Origin: UBA3871 sp002392265
GTDB taxonomy: Bacteria > Bacillota > Clostridia > Peptostreptococcales > Anaerovoracaceae
Assembly (NCBI GenBank): GCA_946614255.1
Contig: CAMOGS010000020.1
Coordinates: 1 to 64,000 of the forward strand
Length of the DNA stretch: 64,000 nucleotides
Reading direction: 5' to 3'
The first letter of the stretch is position 1, and the number at the start of each line of letters is the position of its first letter. The position numbers and the translations under genes were made by a program. Shown here one piece after another: positions 60,339 through 64,000 of this stretch. The notes under the pieces were generated by a model, which saw only the letters and a list, made by a program, of their open reading frames with translations, had not been told where the DNA came from and made no database searches.

Positions 60339-61730
60339 TTGAACAAAGGTATAATCAATCAGATAGTAGGACCTGTAGTTGACGTCAAGTTCAGTCCCGA
60401 TAATATGCCTGAGCTGTTAAACGCCATTACCATCGAGCATGAAGGCAGAAAGATGGTAATAGAAGTAGCTCAGCATATAGGCGACGATGTTGTGCGCTGC
60501 ATCGCGCTGTCATCAACAGACGGTCTTACCAGAGGCATGGAAGCTATCGATACCGGAGCACCGATTTCGGTTCCGGTAGGGCCTGAAGTCCTCGGCAGAC
60601 TCTTTAACGTTATCGGTGAAACCATCGACAACAAGGGTCCGGTAGTTACAGAAACAAAAAGCTCCATTCACAGACCGGCGCCTGCATTCGAAGAGCAGGA
60701 TACAACATCTCAGATCTTCGAAACAGGTATCAAGGTTATCGACCTGATCGCGCCTTATACCAGAGGTGGTAAGGTAGGTCTGTTCGGTGGTGCCGGCGTA
60801 GGCAAAACCGTACTTATTCAGGAGCTTATCAGTAATATCGCCAGAGAGCACGGCGGTATCTCCGTATTCGCAGGTGTAGGCGAGCGTACCCGTGAGGGTA
60901 ACGACCTCTACTACGAAATGATTGAATCCGGAGTAATAGAAAAGACAGCCATGGTATTCGGTCAGATGAACGAACCACCGGGGGCACGTATGAGAGTAGC
61001 CCTCACAGGTCTTACTATGGCAGAATATTTCAGAGATGTGGCAGGACAGGACGTACTTCTGTTCATCGACAACATCTTCCGTTTCACACAGGCAGGCTCG
61101 GAGGTATCCGCTCTGCTCGGTCGTGTGCCTTCCGCTGTAGGCTACCAGCCGACACTGGCTACGGAAATGGGTGCACTTCAGGAGCGTATCACTTCCACAA
61201 AGAAGGGCTCAATTACATCCGTTCAGGCTATTTACGTACCTGCGGACGACCTTACTGACCCTGCTCCTGCAACAACATTCGCGCATCTGGATGCGACCAC
61301 GGTACTCAGCCGTGCCATCACAGAGCTTGGTATCTATCCTGCAGTAGACCCGCTGGAGTCAACTTCCCGTATCATGGACCCTCATATCCTAGGCGAAGAA
61401 CACTACAACACAGCCAGAGGTGTGCAGGAGGTTCTCCAGAAGTACAAGGATTTACAGGACATCATCGCCATCCTCGGTATGGACGAGCTGTCCGACTCCG
61501 ACAAGCTGGTTGTTGCCCGTGCGCGTAAGATTCAGAGATTCCTGTCTCAGCCGTTCAGCGTAGCTGCACAGTTCACAGGTATGGAAGGTAAATACCTGCC
61601 ATTAAAGGAAACTGTCAGAGGCTTCAAGGAAATCCTCGAAGGCAAGCATGACCAGATTCCGGAATCCATGTTCCTCTTTGCTGGCGGTATCGACGAAGTT
61701 GTAGAAAGGTATAATCAGGCAAATGGCTAA
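60339..61730 (+). CDS. atpD: ATP synthase subunit beta
   Basis: A 463-residue catalytic subunit, TTG start after the perfect AAGGAGGTG. P-loop GGAGVGKTVLIQE near 150, GERTREGNDLY, and the ATP synthase signature PAVDPLESTS. Overlaps atpC by 8 bp. Confidence 0.98.
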   Translation: MNKGIINQIVGPVVDVKFSPDNMPELLNAITIEHEGRKMVIEVAQHIGDDVVRCIALSSTDGLTRGMEAIDTGAPISVPVGPEVLGRLFNVIGETIDNKGPVVTETKSSIHRPAPAFEEQDTTSQIFETGIKVIDLIAPYTRGGKVGLFGGAGVGKTVLIQELISNIAREHGGISVFAGVGERTREGNDLYYEMIESGVIEKTAMVFGQMNEPPGARMRVALTGLTMAEYFRDVAGQDVLLFIDNIFRFTQAGSEVSALLGRVPSAVGYQPTLATEMGALQERITSTKKGSITSVQAIYVPADDLTDPAPATTFAHLDATTVLSRAITELGIYPAVDPLESTSRIMDPHILGEEHYNTARGVQEVLQKYKDLQDIIAILGMDELSDSDKLVVARARKIQRFLSQPFSVAAQFTGMEGKYLPLKETVRGFKEILEGKHDQIPESMFLFAGGIDEVVERYNQANG

Positions 61731-62169
61731 TTTAGTTCATCTGGAGGTAATAACCCCATCCAAAAAGTTCTATGAAGGAAGCGTCAGAATGGTTATATGC
61801 AACACCCTTACCGGTGAGGAAGGCTTTATGGCCAACCACGCATGGGCCTGCAAGCTTCTCGCAGTGGGCGAGCTTTGGATACAGGAAACCGAAGGCGGTG
61901 AGTTCAAATGCGCTGCGATTTCCGGCGGGTACATAGATGTCAAAGATCATATATTAATCTATAGCGATGCTGCCGAATGGTCGGAGGACATCGATATGGA
62001 CAGAGCTTTGTCATTAAAGGAATCTGCTCAGGCATTCCTCGATGCGGCAGCAGGCGAGGATACGTCAAAGCAGGATGAAGCTGAAATTGAGCGTGCCAGA
62101 TTTGAACTCGCAAAGGCTATAACTCGTATGAATGTAGCCCAAGGCGGTTCCAAGAGGAAACACAACTAA
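61723..62169 (+). CDS. atpC: ATP synthase subunit epsilon
   Basis: A 148-residue protein: N-terminal beta-sandwich (LVHLEVITPSKKFYEGSVRM, GEEGFMANHA, AISGGYIDVKDHIL) and a C-terminal helical hairpin. Regulates F1 activity. The loop after the sandwich carries a few extra residues (EDTSKQDE). Last gene of the operon. Confidence 0.95.
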   Translation: MANLVHLEVITPSKKFYEGSVRMVICNTLTGEEGFMANHAWACKLLAVGELWIQETEGGEFKCAAISGGYIDVKDHILIYSDAAEWSEDIDMDRALSLKESAQAFLDAAAGEDTSKQDEAEIERARFELAKAITRMNVAQGGSKRKHN

Positions 62170-62190
62170 AGTTTTTTGAATTAAATATTT

Positions 62191-62238
62191 TTTACAAAAT
62201 ACCCTTGCTATGTTATAATAAATAGTAAGGGTTATTTT
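62191..62238 (+). terminator. Terminator of the atp operon with an embedded promoter
   Basis: ACCCTTGCTA pairs (with mismatch) with TAGTAAGGGT around a 12-nt loop and is followed by ATTTTTTA. The same segment contains TTTACA (62191), 17 bp, TATAAT (62214, in the hairpin loop), a good promoter for the aminotransferase gene about 65 bp downstream. Terminator and promoter thus share sequence. Confidence 0.7.
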
Positions 62239-62290
62239 TTATTTCTTTAAATTATTGGTCAATATTACATAATAAGATTAGGAGGACATT

Positions 62291-63478
62291 ATGTATAATC
62301 AGTTTGACTACGGTTTAGGCACTAACAAGTCTGTTATCAGAGAACTGTTTACCTACGGTCTCGAGCAGGCAAAAAAGGTCGGCGCAGACAAGGTTTACGA
62401 CTACAGCCTCGGTAACCCGAGCATTCCTGCACCGGCAATTGTAAACAAGACGGCAATAGATATCATTAACAATGTAGATCCTCTCCAGGTTCATGGATAT
62501 TCTTCAGCACCGGGATTTGACGATGTCAGAGAAAAGGTTGCAAAGAACCTCACAGAAAGAATGGGAATGACTATCAAGGGAAGCAACCTCTACTTCACCT
62601 GCGGAGCAGCTCCGGGACTCGTTTCGATTTTCCACGCACTCCACGCAAATGACGACTGCAAGCTCCTTGCAATCGCACCGTTCTTCCCTGAGTACAGGCC
62701 TTTCGCTCAGGCTTCCGGACTTCAGTTCGACTTTGTAGAGGCTGACACAAAGGCATTCCAGATCAACATGGCTGCTCTCGAAGCAAAGCTTGACAAGAAC
62801 ACTCAGGCAGTTATCATCAACTCGCCAAACAACCCATCCGGCGTTGTTTTCAGCGAAGCTACATTAAAGCAGCTGGGCGAAATCCTGACAAAGAAATCAA
62901 AGGAATTCGGTCACCCTATCTACCTCATCGCAGACGAGCCGTACAGAGAACTCGTTTACGGTGGTGTTAAAGTACCTTGGGTACCTAATTTCTACAAGAA
63001 TACAATCGTAGCATATTCATGGTCAAAGTCCCTGTCCCTGCCGGGCGAGCGTATCGGTTACGTATGCGTTCCTGACTGCGTAGAGGACGGACAGGCAATC
63101 TTCTCCGCTATCACAGGCGCAGCAAGAGCAATCGGCCATGTTTGCCCACCTACACTTATTCAGCGCGTAGTAGCAGAATGCTGCTCCACTATGCCTGACC
63201 TCGAGGCATATGATGACAACAGACAGACACTCTATGAAGGTCTTCTCAAGATCGGCTACGAGTGTGCAAAGCCTGACGGCGCATTCTATCTGTTTGTAAA
63301 AGCACCGGGTGGCGATGCTAACAAGTTCTCCGAAGCTTGCAAGAAATATAATCTGTTGGTTGTTCCTTCGGATTCCTTTGGCGTACCGGGATATTTCCGT
63401 CTGTGCTACTGCGTATCAAAGAAGACAATCGTAAATTCCATGGAAGCATTCGAAAAGGCATTCAACGAATTTAAGTAG
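62291..63478 (+). CDS. PLP-dependent aminotransferase, class I/II
   Basis: A 395-residue fold-type I enzyme. NSPNNPSGVVFSEATL near 178, DEPYRELVYGG and the PLP Lys in SWSKSLSLPGERIGYV (Lys about 246) with the following Arg. Close, from memory, to the clostridial pyridoxal-phosphate aminotransferases annotated as aspartate or broad-specificity. The exact donor cannot be read. AGGAGG before the ATG; single gene with own promoter and terminator. Confidence 0.93.
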   Translation: MYNQFDYGLGTNKSVIRELFTYGLEQAKKVGADKVYDYSLGNPSIPAPAIVNKTAIDIINNVDPLQVHGYSSAPGFDDVREKVAKNLTERMGMTIKGSNLYFTCGAAPGLVSIFHALHANDDCKLLAIAPFFPEYRPFAQASGLQFDFVEADTKAFQINMAALEAKLDKNTQAVIINSPNNPSGVVFSEATLKQLGEILTKKSKEFGHPIYLIADEPYRELVYGGVKVPWVPNFYKNTIVAYSWSKSLSLPGERIGYVCVPDCVEDGQAIFSAITGAARAIGHVCPPTLIQRVVAECCSTMPDLEAYDDNRQTLYEGLLKIGYECAKPDGAFYLFVKAPGGDANKFSEACKKYNLLVVPSDSFGVPGYFRLCYCVSKKTIVNSMEAFEKAFNEFK

Positions 63479-63491
63479 GCTTTTGAACTGT

Positions 63492-63522
63492 AGCCCCACT
63501 GCTTTCCGCGGTGGGGCTTTTT
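63492..63522 (+). terminator. Terminator after the aminotransferase gene
   Basis: Perfect 8-bp stem AGCCCCAC/GTGGGGCT with an 11-nt loop and five T. Confidence 0.93.
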
Positions 63523-63586
63523 CTAATTTGGGGACAGGCACCAATTTGGCGAAAATTCCAATTTGGGGACAGGTTCCCAATTGGGA
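63523..63586. repeat. Dispersed palindromic repeat, copy 7 (degenerate)
   Basis: TAATTTGGGGACAGGCACCAATTTGG, then CCAATTTGGGGACAGG: two direct half-units instead of an inverted pair, again between a terminator and the next ribosome site. Confidence 0.9.
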
Positions 63587-63610
63587 GGTTGGTATGAAAG
63601 GAGAGAAGGT

Positions 63611-64000
63611 ATGAGATTTGAAATTGTAAAAAACAAAAAGGATGTGCCAATCGAGCAGGTTATGGCGCTGTTAAAGGAAAGCTATTGGGCAAACAATCGC
63701 CCGCAGGAAGTGGTCGAGATATCGCTTGCTCATTCGGATGTTTACTATGCCATAAATTCCGACACCGGCGAAGCCATCGGCATGGGCAGAGTTTTGACCG
63801 ATTATGCGACAAACTACTATCTATCCGACTTTATCGTGGAAGAGACCTGCCGCGGTACAGGCATCGGCACAACGCTGATTCACCGCATTGTGAACGACGA
63901 ATCCGTTGCGAAGCTGCGCGGCATCATACTGACCGAGAACAAGCATGTATCGCTTGAGTGGGAAGGCTTCATTCCAAACACCGACCGCTGCATGGTGCGC
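63611..64000 (+). CDS. GNAT family N-acetyltransferase, truncated by the window end
   Basis: 130 codons visible and no stop before the window end. The frame starts at the ATG after AAAGGAGAGAAGG. Acetyl-CoA binding signature CRGTGIGTTLIHRI near residue 83 and the preceding VLTDYATNYYLSDFIVEETC strand are typical for GNAT enzymes. The substrate is unknown. Confidence 0.85.
   Translation, partial: MRFEIVKNKKDVPIEQVMALLKESYWANNRPQEVVEISLAHSDVYYAINSDTGEAIGMGRVLTDYATNYYLSDFIVEETCRGTGIGTTLIHRIVNDESVAKLRGIILTENKHVSLEWEGFIPNTDRCMVR

Overview
The window looks like the chromosome of a Gram-positive anaerobe of the class Clostridia. The evidence is the WalHI/WalJ cluster, three S-layer-homology (SLH) proteins, a TagO/WecA-type transferase with UDP-GlcNAc 2-epimerase, a class A flavodiiron protein, ATP-dependent PEP carboxykinase, a CIRCE/HrcA heat-shock site and an atpIBEFHAGDC operon. 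By gene content it could be a member of Eubacteriales Family XIII (Anaerovoracaceae), but that placement is a guess. Nearly all genes lie on the + strand. GC content is moderate by eye, with AT-richer accessory patches.

Layout: 0.2-4.3 kb holds a WalHI-WalJ envelope-regulation cluster with an extra small secreted protein, then rlmH. An ion antiporter follows, then clpB behind a perfect CIRCE element. From 9.0 to 10.1 kb is a short accessory islet: a type I toxin-antitoxin candidate with a coupled leader ORF and a convergent antisense promoter, a twice-frameshifted phage-like gene, and a tandem repeat read from a second minus-strand promoter. From 10.2 to 18 kb are an SLH protein and a 2166-codon secreted protein. 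A LysR regulator is divergent from a Gate-domain membrane protein (18-20.6 kb), followed by a second SLH protein, pckA, a flavodiiron protein and a transglutaminase-like SLH protein.

From 27.2 kb: tRNA-Lys(CTT), then a run of a one-helix Gln-rich protein, a zinc-ribbon/acidic-linker membrane protein, a UPF0182 membrane protein, an extended glutamine synthetase and serS. Then come an Orn/Lys/Arg decarboxylase-family enzyme, a siderophore/cobalamin-type ABC importer with FmdE, tadA, an Ig-like membrane protein, ispE, a GntR regulator, ddl, a DUF1934 protein and a C-terminal processing protease (42-48 kb). A short leader ORF plus terminator precedes a DUF1846 gene. An orphan prepilin peptidase is divergent from a second GntR gene, followed by truA, dCMP deaminase, tagO-like, wecB-like and the F-type ATP synthase operon. 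The window ends with a PLP aminotransferase and the start of a GNAT acetyltransferase.

The most striking non-coding signal is a dispersed palindromic repeat family built on the word GGGACAGGCACC. It occurs in at least eight intergenic places plus one probable remnant, forms perfect stems of 19 to 33 bp and often sits where terminators would be expected. No transposase is present in the window. The 9.0-9.4 kb toxin-antitoxin candidate and the leader ORF upstream of the DUF1846 gene are the best candidates for little-described small systems. All functions are inferred from sequence reading alone.
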